In this document: piece by piece, positions 55,326-63,548 of the stretch
Position numbering within the stretch: the first letter of the stretch is position 1
How the letters are laid out: the number at the start of each line of letters is the position of its first letter
Assembly (NCBI RefSeq): GCF_007676705.1
Contig: NZ_VEBF01000001.1
Span: forward strand, 186,001 to 250,000
From: Paenibacillus xylanexedens
GTDB taxonomy: Bacteria > Bacillota > Bacilli > Paenibacillales > Paenibacillaceae
Length of the DNA: 64,000 nt
Direction of reading: 5' to 3'
Notes under the pieces: model-generated
What the model was told of the DNA's origin: nothing
Seen by the model: only the letters and a program-made list of their open reading frames with translations
The model's database searches: none
Made by a program: the position numbers and the translations under genes

Positions 55326-55414
55326 CAATAAAGCAGCCAATGTTTTGAACTGAACCCTTTGTTAGACATGACTAACAAGGGAGTTGCAGTTCATTACATC
55401 AGGCTGCTTTATTG
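55326..55414. other. Long interrupted hairpin between GH43 and the XRE gene
   Basis: Three nested stems: CAATAAAGCAGCC (55326-55338) with GGCTGCTTTATTG (55402-55414), TGAACTG (55346-55352) with CAGTTCA (55387-55393), and CCCTTTGTTAG (55355-55365) with CTAACAAGGG (55372-55381, one bulge). ATGT/ACAT extends between them. It touches the XRE stop codon. It may act as a convergent terminator for both genes, but it is longer than usual and lacks strong T runs. Confidence 0.6.
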
Positions 55415-55969
55415 TCACTTCGAATAATGTATAACCATGTTTAATTTGTTCGTCTTCGCACCGGAGTTAACATAGGCATGAGGCTTGTCCGCTCCAAAAC
55501 GGATCGACTCCCCTGAACTCACCGTATATTCTTCCGCCCCTACCCGAATCGTAACTTCACCTTCAAAGACCATAATAAATTCTTCCGTACCTTCGATATG
55601 CGGTTCAGCATTCAACGCAGACTTGGGGTCCATCTCCATCATGTACATTTCAAAGCGGCGTCCTTCTTCAAAAGTAAAATGCGGATATATTCGAACCCTG
55701 CCCTCGTCTTCCATCAATACTTGAATATCATCGCCCGTTACAACGGTAGTATCTGACTTCGGCTCGTGGATCAAAGCAGTGAAGGAGGTTTTCAAGCCGT
55801 TAGCAATCTTCCATACGGTTGCAATCGATGGATTGGATTCACCACGTTCAATCTGACCAAGCATGGTCTTACTAATGCCAGACATCTCTGCGACCTTGTC
55901 CAAACTAAGCTTTCTTTGTTCCCGAAGCTGTTTCAGGTTCTGAGCAAGAATACTATTAATATTTTTCAA
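55415..55969 (-). CDS. XRE family regulator with C-terminal cupin domain
   Basis: A 184-residue regulator. The helix-turn-helix covers residues about 8-62 (LAQNLKQLREQRKLSLDKVAEMSGISKT, then a QIERGESNPSIATVWKIA stretch), and a small cupin_2 domain lies at about 105-180 (EPHIEGTEEFIMVFEGEVTI). The start is TTG 55969 with AAGGAGG 8 bases upstream. Such regulators often control the adjacent amino acid or metabolite transporter. Here a LysE-type exporter is divergent, with repeated motifs between them. Confidence 0.93.
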   Translation of the reverse strand: MKNINSILAQNLKQLREQRKLSLDKVAEMSGISKTMLGQIERGESNPSIATVWKIANGLKTSFTALIHEPKSDTTVVTGDDIQVLMEDEGRVRIYPHFTFEEGRRFEMYMMEMDPKSALNAEPHIEGTEEFIMVFEGEVTIRVGAEEYTVSSGESIRFGADKPHAYVNSGAKTNKLNMVIHYSK

Positions 55970-56005
55970 AATCCATCCTCCTTTTTTTATATTTATGTTG
56001 TGCTA

Positions 56006-56055
56006 TATAACGTACATATTGTACAATAATAAAGACCGTACGCTATAACGTACAT
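56006..56055. promoter_or_regulatory. Two copies of a 12-base motif between XRE and LysE genes
   Basis: TATAACGTACAT occurs exactly at 56006-56017 and 56044-56055, 38 bases (between three and four helical turns) apart. Adjacent CGTAC/GTACG palindromic pieces strengthen it as an operator pair for the XRE repressor. Confidence 0.55.
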
Positions 56056-56098
56056 TTTAGGTCATTATATCATACAACCAAGAAGACGTGGAGGATAC

Positions 56099-56680
56099 AT
56101 GAACATCATACCTTTAGTGACATACGCAATCATCGCTTCATTTACACCTGGACCCAACAACATCATTTCCATGACGCACGCAAGAAATCAGGGGTTCCGA
56201 AAGACCCTTCCGTTTATTGGAGGAGTTGCAGCTGGCTGCCTGCTTATTATGTTTCTGTCCAGCTATTTCAACCTTATTCTTCATCAATACATCCCAAGAA
56301 TCACACCTGTCTTGAACGTGTTAGGATGTGTGTATATGCTCTATCTGGCGCTCAAAATCATGCGAAGTAAACCTGCAGATTCGCAAGAAAACAAGGTTAA
56401 TCATTATTCATTTCTATTCGGGTTCACCCTGCAATTCATCAATCCCAAAGTCATTCTGTATGGGCTTACTGCCATATCCGTTTTTGTTCTGCCTCTTGGA
56501 CAGTCCCATGTCCAACTGATCGTATTTTCCTTGCTGCTCACCTTCATCGGCATTAGTGCCAATATGACCTGGGCGTTCGGTGGTCTGTTATTCCAGAGCT
56601 TTCTATTGAGATACGAGCGGCCTGTTAATATCGTCATGGGTATGTTGTTAATTTACAGTGCACTATCGATCCTGATGTAA
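56099..56680 (+). CDS. LysE/RhtB family exporter
   Basis: A 193-residue membrane protein with six predicted helices. The N-terminal signature FTPGPNNIISMTHARNQGFRKTLPFI is the classical LysE motif, and FINPKVILYGLTA in the middle is the second conserved block. The family exports amino acids or similar small metabolites by proton antiport. The start ATG follows GGAGG at short spacing. It is divergent from the XRE-cupin regulator, which likely controls it. Confidence 0.92.
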   Translation: MNIIPLVTYAIIASFTPGPNNIISMTHARNQGFRKTLPFIGGVAAGCLLIMFLSSYFNLILHQYIPRITPVLNVLGCVYMLYLALKIMRSKPADSQENKVNHYSFLFGFTLQFINPKVILYGLTAISVFVLPLGQSHVQLIVFSLLLTFIGISANMTWAFGGLLFQSFLLRYERPVNIVMGMLLIYSALSILM

Positions 56681-56689
56681 AATGTAATA

Positions 56690-56732
56690 GAAAAAGCGTC
56701 CACTCATTCGATGAGCTGAACGCTTTTATTTT
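56690..56732. terminator. Bidirectional terminator between LysE and MBL-fold genes
   Basis: AAAAGCGT (56692-56699) pairs with ACGCTTTT (56720-56727), and an inner CTCAT/ATGAG closes the loop. T-rich runs occur on both strands. Confidence 0.75.
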
Positions 56733-57709
56733 TATCCTAATTCCGGTCTCCACCATGGATGTATAGGATAATCCTCCGTATGAAGAACAACCTTCTCGCC
56801 GATTTTGGGTGTTGCAATCTTGACTTTCAGGGCATGTGCAGCCTTCGTGATTCGTTCAACCGGTTCATTCCAGGCATGATAGGCGAGCGTAAATGCGGCC
56901 CAATGAATCGGGATGAGCAACTTACCACCTACATCCAAGTGCGCTTGTACCGTTTCTTCCGGCATCATGTGAATGTTGGACCAACGCTCATCATATTGCC
57001 CACATTCCATCAACGTCAGGTCAAATGGACCGTATTTACTGCCAATCTCCTTGAAATGAGGACCATATCCGCTATCTCCACTAAAGAATACCTTCGTATG
57101 TTGTCCAGCGATAACCCACGAACACCATAAGGTAGAATTACGGTCGAATAATCCTCTGCCCGAGAAATGGCGAGCTGGCGTGCAAGCGAATGTTAAACCT
57201 TTGAATGATAACTCATCCCACCAGTTATGCTCAGTAATCTGTTCTGAAGGCACACCCAGTTGAATCAGTCGACGACGGACGCCCAGTGGCACGATAAATC
57301 GCTTTGTTTTATCCTTCAATCTGCGGATGGAGTCATAGTCCAGATGATCATAATGGTCATGCGATATAATGATTGCATCCAGCGTTGGGAAACCCTCCGG
57401 TTGAATGGGTAGATTGGTGCTGTAACGTTTGGTACCCACCCAAGACACGGGTGATGGACGATTGCCCAGCATCGGATCAAAGAGCAATCTGTGACCTTCA
57501 ATTTCAAGCAAAAAGGCCGAATGACCGAACCATGTAACCTGTGGATTGTCGGATGCATGAATGGTTTCAGCAGGTTCACATATCTCCATAGGCATCATGC
57601 CCGATGGCCTCCGCTCTACATTGCCACGCATGGAATCTCTCAATATACTGATCAGGGACTTAAAGTTCATGCCGGCTGATGTCGGGATCTGGTTTTCGTA
57701 TTTTGTCAT
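56732..57709 (-). CDS. MBL-fold metal-dependent hydrolase (NAPE-PLD-like)
   Basis: A 325-residue soluble metallo-beta-lactamase-fold enzyme. The metal-binding motif is ISHDHYDHLDYD with His117, His119, Asp121 and His122, preceded by WFGHSAFLLEIEGHRLLFDPML. FFSGDSGYG and PIHWAAFTLAYHAWNEP supply further ligands. The pattern is that of the N-acyl-phosphatidylethanolamine phospholipase D-like branch common in Bacillales. The substrate is unknown, and lipids or phosphodiesters are possible. ATG 57709 follows AAGG. It is divergent from the alpha/beta hydrolase gene, with repeat copy C between them. Confidence 0.9.
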   Translation of the reverse strand: MTKYENQIPTSAGMNFKSLISILRDSMRGNVERRPSGMMPMEICEPAETIHASDNPQVTWFGHSAFLLEIEGHRLLFDPMLGNRPSPVSWVGTKRYSTNLPIQPEGFPTLDAIIISHDHYDHLDYDSIRRLKDKTKRFIVPLGVRRRLIQLGVPSEQITEHNWWDELSFKGLTFACTPARHFSGRGLFDRNSTLWCSWVIAGQHTKVFFSGDSGYGPHFKEIGSKYGPFDLTLMECGQYDERWSNIHMMPEETVQAHLDVGGKLLIPIHWAAFTLAYHAWNEPVERITKAAHALKVKIATPKIGEKVVLHTEDYPIHPWWRPELG

Positions 57710-57773
57710 TGTGCATACCTTCTATTCTATATAATCAACCTGTGATTCAACTTTTGAATAAGATATATTCAAC

Positions 57774-58004
57774 TATATCAGGTGAACTACACATTAACAC
57801 TAGAACGTAGAGGGTAGAAATAACCTGAAGAAGCGGAGCTAAAAGCTTTCTGTGGAAAGCTACTTCGTAAGCATAAACTCGCCTTTATCACCAGATTTTC
57901 ACCTTTGTAAAAAGTGAATCAAAAAATCTGGGGATAACAGTGATCGGAAGGTTATTCTGACATCGGAGTGACCAGTGTAAATATTCTTTAGTTCAACTTA
58001 TATC
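57774..58004 (+). repeat. Copy C of the MITE-like structured element
   Basis: Plus orientation, from TATATCAGGTGAACTA (57774-57789) to TAGTTCAACTTATATC (57989-58004); the ends pair imperfectly over about 28 bases and share GTGAACTA/TAGTTCA. The core runs 57804-57970. Hairpin 1 is AGCTTTC (57844-57850) with GAAAGCT (57855-57861). Hairpin 2 is CCAGATTTT (57891-57899) with AAAATCTGG (57923-57931), enclosing CAC/GTG. The invariant block GGGATAACAGTGATCGGAAG ends at 57950. It lies 170 bases upstream of the alpha/beta hydrolase gene. Confidence 0.88.
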
Positions 58005-58173
58005 GTAGCTTTATATTAATTCATTGGCTGTTGATATTCAATTTTCGGTAGAATTCAACTATCCCCGCATGATCGAAGTAGATTCAATTAAGATAGAATT
58101 AAGACTCTGTTTTCTCTCGTATAAGATTGGGCATATATGATAGAGAAAATACATGGAGAGTATGTGAGAGAAC

Positions 58174-59151
58174 ATGAAGAAATGGCGCAAAAGATTAGTT
58201 AAATTTTTGATATTCGACCTGGCGGTAGTTCTGTTGCTTCTGGGTACTGGCGTGATCTACCAACAAGTGGGTTTAAGGCAGGATGCCAAAATACTCGTAC
58301 CCCCTGGAAAACTGTACAACGTACATGGTGACAATATGCATCTATATACCGGTGGAGAAGGCGATGTAACGGTAGTACTTGCCTCCGGCTGGGGTACCGC
58401 TAATCCTTATGTAGATTATTATCCATTATATGAAAAGCTTGCTCCCAACACAAAATTCGCTGTATATGACCGATTTGGATACGGGTATAGTGATCGAACC
58501 GATAAGAAACGTGATGTCGATACCGTAGCAGAGGAATTACACGAGTTGTTGCAAGTATCTGGACAGAAGCCCCCTTATGTATTGGTTGGACATTCACTCG
58601 GCTCGCTGGAAACCATCCGTTTCGCACAGAAGTACCCGGATCTCGTGAAAGGCATCGTCATGATCGATGGCGGAAGTCCCGAATACTATTCCAATGACGA
58701 TGATACCTTGGCGGATACCATTGGTGGGTTTGCAAACAAGTTACGTATTCAAACTGGACTATTCCGCCTCTCCATGCAATCTGACTTGGTTGTCGAGACT
58801 TCCAATGCCAATCGAAATGAACTGAAACTTGTACCCGACGATCTAAAAAAATGGGATACAACTGCCCTCTTGTACAACTATGGCAATGCCAACACATTGG
58901 ATGAGTTACGTGAAATAGCAGCCAATGCCAAAGTGGTCGTGGATCACAAGCAAACGTTACCGTTTCCTCTCACCATACTGACCGCTGATTACCTTGGTGC
59001 CAGTGAACCCGATTGGGATAAAACTCAAGTTGAATTTAAGTCCTGGTCGAATGAATCCAAACAAATCACACTCAAAGATACGGATCATTACATCCATCAA
59101 TATCGCCCTGACCTCGTAGCCGACGAAATATTGGCCCTGGTGAAGAAGTAA
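58174..59151 (+). CDS. Membrane-anchored alpha/beta hydrolase
   Basis: A 325-residue protein with a basic N terminus and one hydrophobic helix at about 10-30 that may anchor it facing outward. The hydrolase fold shows VVLASGWGTANP (oxyanion region), YDRFGYGYSD and the nucleophile elbow VGHSLGS with Ser141. The catalytic His is likely in KDTDHYIHQYRPD near the C terminus. The substrate, perhaps an ester or lactone, is unknown. The ribosome binding site before ATG 58174 is weak. Its 5' region includes repeat copy C. Confidence 0.88.
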   Translation: MKKWRKRLVKFLIFDLAVVLLLLGTGVIYQQVGLRQDAKILVPPGKLYNVHGDNMHLYTGGEGDVTVVLASGWGTANPYVDYYPLYEKLAPNTKFAVYDRFGYGYSDRTDKKRDVDTVAEELHELLQVSGQKPPYVLVGHSLGSLETIRFAQKYPDLVKGIVMIDGGSPEYYSNDDDTLADTIGGFANKLRIQTGLFRLSMQSDLVVETSNANRNELKLVPDDLKKWDTTALLYNYGNANTLDELREIAANAKVVVDHKQTLPFPLTILTADYLGASEPDWDKTQVEFKSWSNESKQITLKDTDHYIHQYRPDLVADEILALVKK

Positions 59152-59193
59152 CTTACACTTAGCTAAGGTAGGGATACTCTATATTGCGAAAGA

Positions 59194-59228
59194 AACCCCA
59201 AAGATTCTCCAATCTTTGGGGTTTTGAC
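59194..59228. terminator. Convergent bidirectional terminator
   Basis: AACCCCAAAGATT (59194-59206) pairs with AATCTTTGGGGTT (59211-59223) around CTCC, and the plus strand continues TTGACT. It serves the alpha/beta hydrolase and the converging kinase-like gene. Confidence 0.85.
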
Positions 59229-59236
59229 TATGAACA

Positions 59237-59884
59237 TTATTGTGCTATCGCCAGTCTTGGTCGCTGGGATCTGAAATCATTGAAGGCTTGTTCGATCTCA
59301 GATGACGTGAGCTGGTGACGGTAAAAGTACTGCTGCATCGCGTCCATCTCGTCTCGATCCCCATTGTAGATGTTTTCAATTCTCTGAATTACTTCCTTAT
59401 ACAGACTCTCCCGCCTGGACCTTACAGGTTCACACAACCAAAAGTCCGTTCTTTTCACATCTCCTGTCTCCGTCCAGAGCAAATTCTCATATCGGATGAC
59501 ATCCCAGTCCCAATATCCAGCATGAATCTGCTGAAGTTCCGTTGTTAATATATCGTATATTAAGTGGTGAGGAACGTGTCCATACTTCGCACGGTATTGT
59601 TTCAGACTGAATGCTTCAATCCATTCGGTCAGCGTGTACTCCCCTGGTGAATACGCATACAATTTGGGTGCATACGTATTGCCTTGCAATGACAGGAGAG
59701 CTTCACTTTCCATTTCTCCATCCAACTTTGCACGTGAAGCATATACCTTGAGACAGTAATCTTGCAATCTATATACAACCGAGCTATTACTGATAAGCGA
59801 AGCCTGTAGAGTCAGGTGGCCATTTTTTTCGTAGTGCAACAGCATCTTTTCGATGTTATCGCCAATGGGATTAATGATGATCAT
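59237..59884 (-). CDS. Kinase-fold protein (RIO/APH-like), function unknown
   Basis: A 215-residue soluble protein starting at ATG 59884 with AAGGAG 8 bases upstream; an in-frame frame extension to 59938 lacks a ribosome binding site. It shows kinase-fold landmarks: a glycine-poor N lobe with Lys46 (CLKVY), Glu59/61 (MESEAL), and a catalytic-loop-like GYWDWDVIRYENLLW. The usual His is absent and Asp and Asn are six rather than five residues apart. A metal-binding TDFWLCE with Asp147 follows. It could be an aminoglycoside-type or protein kinase relative, or a degenerate member; no neighbour suggests a substrate. Confidence 0.65.
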   Translation of the reverse strand: MIIINPIGDNIEKMLLHYEKNGHLTLQASLISNSSVVYRLQDYCLKVYASRAKLDGEMESEALLSLQGNTYAPKLYAYSPGEYTLTEWIEAFSLKQYRAKYGHVPHHLIYDILTTELQQIHAGYWDWDVIRYENLLWTETGDVKRTDFWLCEPVRSRRESLYKEVIQRIENIYNGDRDEMDAMQQYFYRHQLTSSEIEQAFNDFRSQRPRLAIAQ

Positions 59885-60112
59885 AACGTTGTCTCCTTGA
59901 GTATAGATAAAATATAAACCGTTTTCGAAATAGTTCAAAATTGCACTAATACATTCTATATTACCCTTTTACATTAATATGAACATATACAATCTTGCCG
60001 GAACATGAAGTATTTGCTCTGAAAATCATTCTTTTGAACCACCATCGTCCGGCTATATTCTTACTCTAATGGCTGTAACCCGTTTCACGTCAACACAAAA
60101 AAAGACAATATG

Positions 60113-60158
60113 TAAAAACAAAAAAAAACGATGGGCTCCTATACTAGGAACCCATCGC
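60113..60158 (-). terminator. Terminator of the MDR transporter gene
   Basis: CGATGGG (60129-60135) with TCCT pairs with AGGA and CCCATCG (60146-60157), and the minus strand continues into eight T. The remaining upstream sequence to 59885 is AT-rich and featureless. Confidence 0.85.
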
Positions 60159-60196
60159 TCTTATATTATATCGGGTTATTCATGTTACTTAATGGA

Positions 60197-61678
60197 TTAA
60201 TGCATAGGACCTTGTTGTCCTGGCGTTGATCCGACTTTGACCCGTTTCACGAAGAGTGAAGTAATCAGACCGATAATCGACAGTACTAATGCAAATACAA
60301 ACGCATTCTGTACACCTGACGTGAAACCTGCCAGTTGATTCTCAGGACTTTCCGGATTCGCCACTCCGCTCAAAAAGCGGGATTGTCCTGCGCTCAGTAT
60401 ACTTACTGCAACAGCCGTACCAATCGCTCCGGAAACCTGTTGCAACGTATTCATGATGGCAGTACCGTGAGGATAGTACTCACGTGGTAATTGGTTCAGA
60501 CCATTCGTCTGTGCAGGCATCATAATCATCGAGATTCCGACCATCATGAACACATGCAGCGTAATGATTTTGGCCAGTGTTGTTGTTGGTGTAATTCCAG
60601 TGTACATGAAGAGTACAACCGTTACGACAGCCAGACCAATAATCACAAGCCACTTCGGACCGAACTTGTCAAACAGTCGGCCCATGACCGGAGACAGTAA
60701 ACCATTCAGCAAACTACCCGGCAATAGAACCAGTCCGGCAGTTAACGCTGTAACAGCCATACCTTGTTGCAGATACATTGGCAGGATCAGCATGGATGAC
60801 AACATCATCATCATACAGATGAAAATCAGGATCAAGCCAATTGTAAACATCGGATATTTGAACGCTCGCAGATCCATCATTGGCTGTTTCATTCTCAGCT
60901 GACGGATGCTGAATAACAACAAGGACAGCGCACCAATGACGATAGTGGAGATAACAACCGGACTTGTCCAGCCACCGCCAGTTTCTCCATGTCCTCCTGC
61001 ACTACTGAAGCCATATACGATACCGCCAAAGCCCACTGTAGATAAAATGATGGAGAATACATCAATTTTGGGCTTGGTCAATTTCGAAATATTCGGCAAG
61101 AACAGCAAACCGCATACCAGTGAGATCAGGAAGAACGGCAAGGAAATCCAGAAGATCCAGTTCCAGCTCAGATTAGCCAGAATCAGACCGGAGATACTCG
61201 GACCGCTTGCTGGTGCAAACATGATAACCAATCCGATCAAGCCCATGGCCGCGCCACGTTTTTCAATCGGGAAAATAACCAATATGGTGTTAAACATCAG
61301 TGGCAACAATAGCGCTGTACCTATCGCCTGCAATACCCGTGCCACCAACAGAATTTCGAAACTAGGTGCAAGTGCAGCAACAAATGTTCCTGCAATCGAG
61401 AATATCAAGGATGTTGTAAACAGCTGTCTTGTGGTAAACCATTGCAACAGCATACCGGATACCGGTACCAGGATTCCCAACACAAGCAAGTAACCTGTGG
61501 TTAACCATTGAATCGTTGTAGGACCTACTTCCAGTAGAGTCATAAGTGGCGTCAATGCCACATTTAATGCCGTTTCTCCAAACAGGCCAATAAAGCCGCT
61601 CAGCAGCATGGCGAACAAAATCGGAAATACCTTGTATTGCTGTGTTTCTTCTTGATTCTGTACAGAATCAGCCTTCAT
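60197..61678 (-). CDS. MFS multidrug transporter, DHA2 (EmrB/QacA) type
   Basis: A 493-residue transporter with 14 predicted helices. Signatures include the N-terminal helix GETALNVALTPLM with TTIQWLTTGYLLVLGILVPVS, RVLQAIGTALLLP and motif C-like APASGPSISG. ATG 61678 is chosen with GGAGG five bases upstream; the in-frame GTG at 61690 lies ahead of it. The DHA2 family uses the proton gradient to expel drugs, dyes or peptides. It follows a TetR regulator by 62 bases in the same direction, forming a typical regulated efflux pair similar to LmrA/LmrB of Bacillus. Confidence 0.92.
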   Translation of the reverse strand: MKADSVQNQEETQQYKVFPILFAMLLSGFIGLFGETALNVALTPLMTLLEVGPTTIQWLTTGYLLVLGILVPVSGMLLQWFTTRQLFTTSLIFSIAGTFVAALAPSFEILLVARVLQAIGTALLLPLMFNTILVIFPIEKRGAAMGLIGLVIMFAPASGPSISGLILANLSWNWIFWISLPFFLISLVCGLLFLPNISKLTKPKIDVFSIILSTVGFGGIVYGFSSAGGHGETGGGWTSPVVISTIVIGALSLLLFSIRQLRMKQPMMDLRAFKYPMFTIGLILIFICMMMMLSSMLILPMYLQQGMAVTALTAGLVLLPGSLLNGLLSPVMGRLFDKFGPKWLVIIGLAVVTVVLFMYTGITPTTTLAKIITLHVFMMVGISMIMMPAQTNGLNQLPREYYPHGTAIMNTLQQVSGAIGTAVAVSILSAGQSRFLSGVANPESPENQLAGFTSGVQNAFVFALVLSIIGLITSLFVKRVKVGSTPGQQGPMH

Positions 61679-61740
61679 GGAAACCTCCACGATCCCATCC
61701 TCCTCAAACGTATCGAACTTTCTTTTTCTCTTGGTATAAC

Positions 61741-62328
61741 TTATTGAATCTGTCTGGCATTTTTCGCCACAACCGACAAATAATCAGCAGCCGTCAGCAG
61801 AGGCTGTTTATCCTGATTCGTCAGGCTGATAATCAGTGCTCCCTCCATCAAGGAAATGACCAGAAGTGATGTCTCCCGCGCCTTCTCTTCACCAATACCA
61901 TCCATAATCAGATGTTTCGTAATGACATCCTGCCAACCTGCGAATACACCCTGACAGGCAATGCGTAGCTGATGGCTGATGCAGGATGTCTCCACGGCTG
62001 CCCAGAAGCTGAATGGAAGGAATCCGGTAAAACCAGCTTCTTCCGTTTCATGAGCCATATCGTGTATGAATCGCTGAATTCCATCTGCCGTATTGTCATG
62101 AGCTGCGAAGGTTTCTTCAAACTTTTGCAGGATATGTTCATTGGCTTTTTGAATACACTCGTGCGCGAGCTCTTCCTTGCCTTGCGGGAAATAATGATAC
62201 AACGACCCTTTCGGCGTACTACTCTCCTTGATGATCTGATTCAGACCGGTCGCATGATATCCTTGTGAAAAAAACAGTCTCGCTGCTGTGCTGACAATGG
62301 ACTCTCTAGCATTAGACTTTTCACTCAA
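61741..62328 (-). CDS. TetR family repressor, LmrA/YxaF-like
   Basis: A 195-residue repressor. The helix-turn-helix lies at about 25-50 (GYHATGLNQIIKESSTPKGSLYHYFPQGKEEL), and the ligand domain with FLPFSFWAAVE and a C-terminal ISLMEGALIIS helix resembles the LmrA/YxaF C-terminal domain. The start is TTG 62328 preceded by AAGGAAG. It probably represses the MFS gene downstream in the same operon and releases on binding an antibiotic-like compound. A palindromic site lies 23 bases upstream. Confidence 0.93.
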   Translation of the reverse strand: MSEKSNARESIVSTAARLFFSQGYHATGLNQIIKESSTPKGSLYHYFPQGKEELAHECIQKANEHILQKFEETFAAHDNTADGIQRFIHDMAHETEEAGFTGFLPFSFWAAVETSCISHQLRIACQGVFAGWQDVITKHLIMDGIGEEKARETSLLVISLMEGALIISLTNQDKQPLLTAADYLSVVAKNARQIQ

Positions 62329-62350
62329 CGAAAGCCACTTCCTTCAAATA

Positions 62351-62374
62351 ATTATAACAATCGGTCTATATAAT
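62351..62374. promoter_or_regulatory. Probable TetR operator
   Basis: ATTATA and TATAAT flank 12 bases that read TAGACCGATTGT on the minus strand, 23-46 bases before the TetR start. The TAGACC core with a flanking TATA resembles the LmrA/YxaF boxes of Bacillus as I recall them. Confidence 0.45.
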
Positions 62375-62557
62375 TAAACTCGTTCAGATCAGGACTGTCA
62401 ATCATTTTTATTTCAAATTTTAATGTAAACGCCACCATCTTTCTTATACCAGATCTCAGTATTTGTGAGCATATTTTCTATTTTCAGATATGGGCTCATT
62501 TTGCATCGCTTCATTAATAGAGAGAGAACCACTCCATATGAACCTGTTGTGACAATA

Positions 62558-62587
62558 AACAGGGGATTGCATAAACAATCCCCTGTT
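62558..62587 (-). terminator. Hairpin after the flavoprotein gene
   Basis: AACAGGGGATTG (62558-62569) pairs with CAATCCCCTGTT (62576-62587). The minus strand continues TTATTGTC, a poor T run, so termination is likely but not certain. It lies 32 bases past the flavoprotein stop. Confidence 0.6.
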
Positions 62588-62618
62588 AAAACCTGATCCG
62601 TATTGTTTACTTACCAAA

Positions 62619-63548
62619 CTAGTGAATGTTCTGTGCATTCCATGCTTCCACATTCAGCTCATTATTCATGCTTACCGCTGACAACGCCCCCAGAGAAGCA
62701 GCCGTGATTGCCTGATACAACTCGGATGCTGCATCACCAGCACTGAATACACCCGGAACGGATGTTTTGCCAGTTCCATCAACGACAACCGTTCCGGAAT
62801 CTGTAATTTCGCAACCGATGGCCTTCGGCAGTTCTGATCCGGTAAACAATTTCGGTTGGAAGAAGACACCCGTGCATGGAATTGCTGTACCATCATCCAG
62901 GACAACTTGCTTTACCATCCCCTCTTCTGAGTCAATGGATTGAACTGGTGCATCGAATACAGTAACATGATGCTGTTTCAACTCTTCACGCTGTTCATCG
63001 GTTAATGAACCTGATCCATTCGTGCAGATCGTATAATGTTCTGTCCAGCCGGATATGACTTTTGCCATATGTAATGCATTATCACCATTAACGATAATGA
63101 CCAGCTTCTGGTCTCTTAGTTCCCATCCATCACAATACGGACACACAAAAGCACTTTTGCCGTACACCTCTGTTAACCCGTTGATGTCCAAGGGCAGATC
63201 TTTCTTACCCACCGCAAACAAAATCTTTTTCGTACGATAATTTGCCCCCTGTGCAGTTGTGATTCGAAAATCACCATCGCTACCTGTTATCGCCGTTGCT
63301 GTATCGGATGCAAATTGAACTGAGGGATATGCTGCAATCTGTTCTTTGGCTGCTTTGCGGAATTCTCGTGGGCTGGCCCCATCTCTTGTCACAAACCCAT
63401 GAGTCTCCCTTGTAACCCAGTTTCGCGGCGTCTCATCGTCTATGACAACTACGTTCTTACGAGCCCTGCCAAGTACAAGTGCTGCATTAAGCCCCGCTGG
63501 TCCTCCACCAATAATAAGTACATCCAAGAGTTGATTCATATTACTCAT
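62619..63548 (-). CDS. Thioredoxin-reductase-like NAD(P)/FAD-dependent oxidoreductase
   Basis: A 309-residue flavoprotein of the thioredoxin reductase class. The FAD site is IIGGGPAGLNAA (12-23), the redox pair is Cys136 and Cys139 in FVCPYCDGWELRD, and the C-terminal FAD motif is VFSAGDAASE. The NADPH site is weaker (INGDNALHMAK in place of GxGxxA). The CPYC active site differs from CATC of true thioredoxin reductase, so the partner thiol may be different. ATG 63548 follows AAAGG. It faces the partial gene at the right end. Relation to the thioredoxin-like gene at 33508 is not indicated. Confidence 0.9.
   Translation of the reverse strand: MSNMNQLLDVLIIGGGPAGLNAALVLGRARKNVVVIDDETPRNWVTRETHGFVTRDGASPREFRKAAKEQIAAYPSVQFASDTATAITGSDGDFRITTAQGANYRTKKILFAVGKKDLPLDINGLTEVYGKSAFVCPYCDGWELRDQKLVIIVNGDNALHMAKVISGWTEHYTICTNGSGSLTDEQREELKQHHVTVFDAPVQSIDSEEGMVKQVVLDDGTAIPCTGVFFQPKLFTGSELPKAIGCEITDSGTVVVDGTGKTSVPGVFSAGDAASELYQAITAASLGALSAVSMNNELNVEAWNAQNIH

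Noticed and set aside
55326..55414. Possible insertion-sequence end
   Set aside because: There is no transposase remnant nearby and no matching second copy in the window, so it is reported only as a hairpin.
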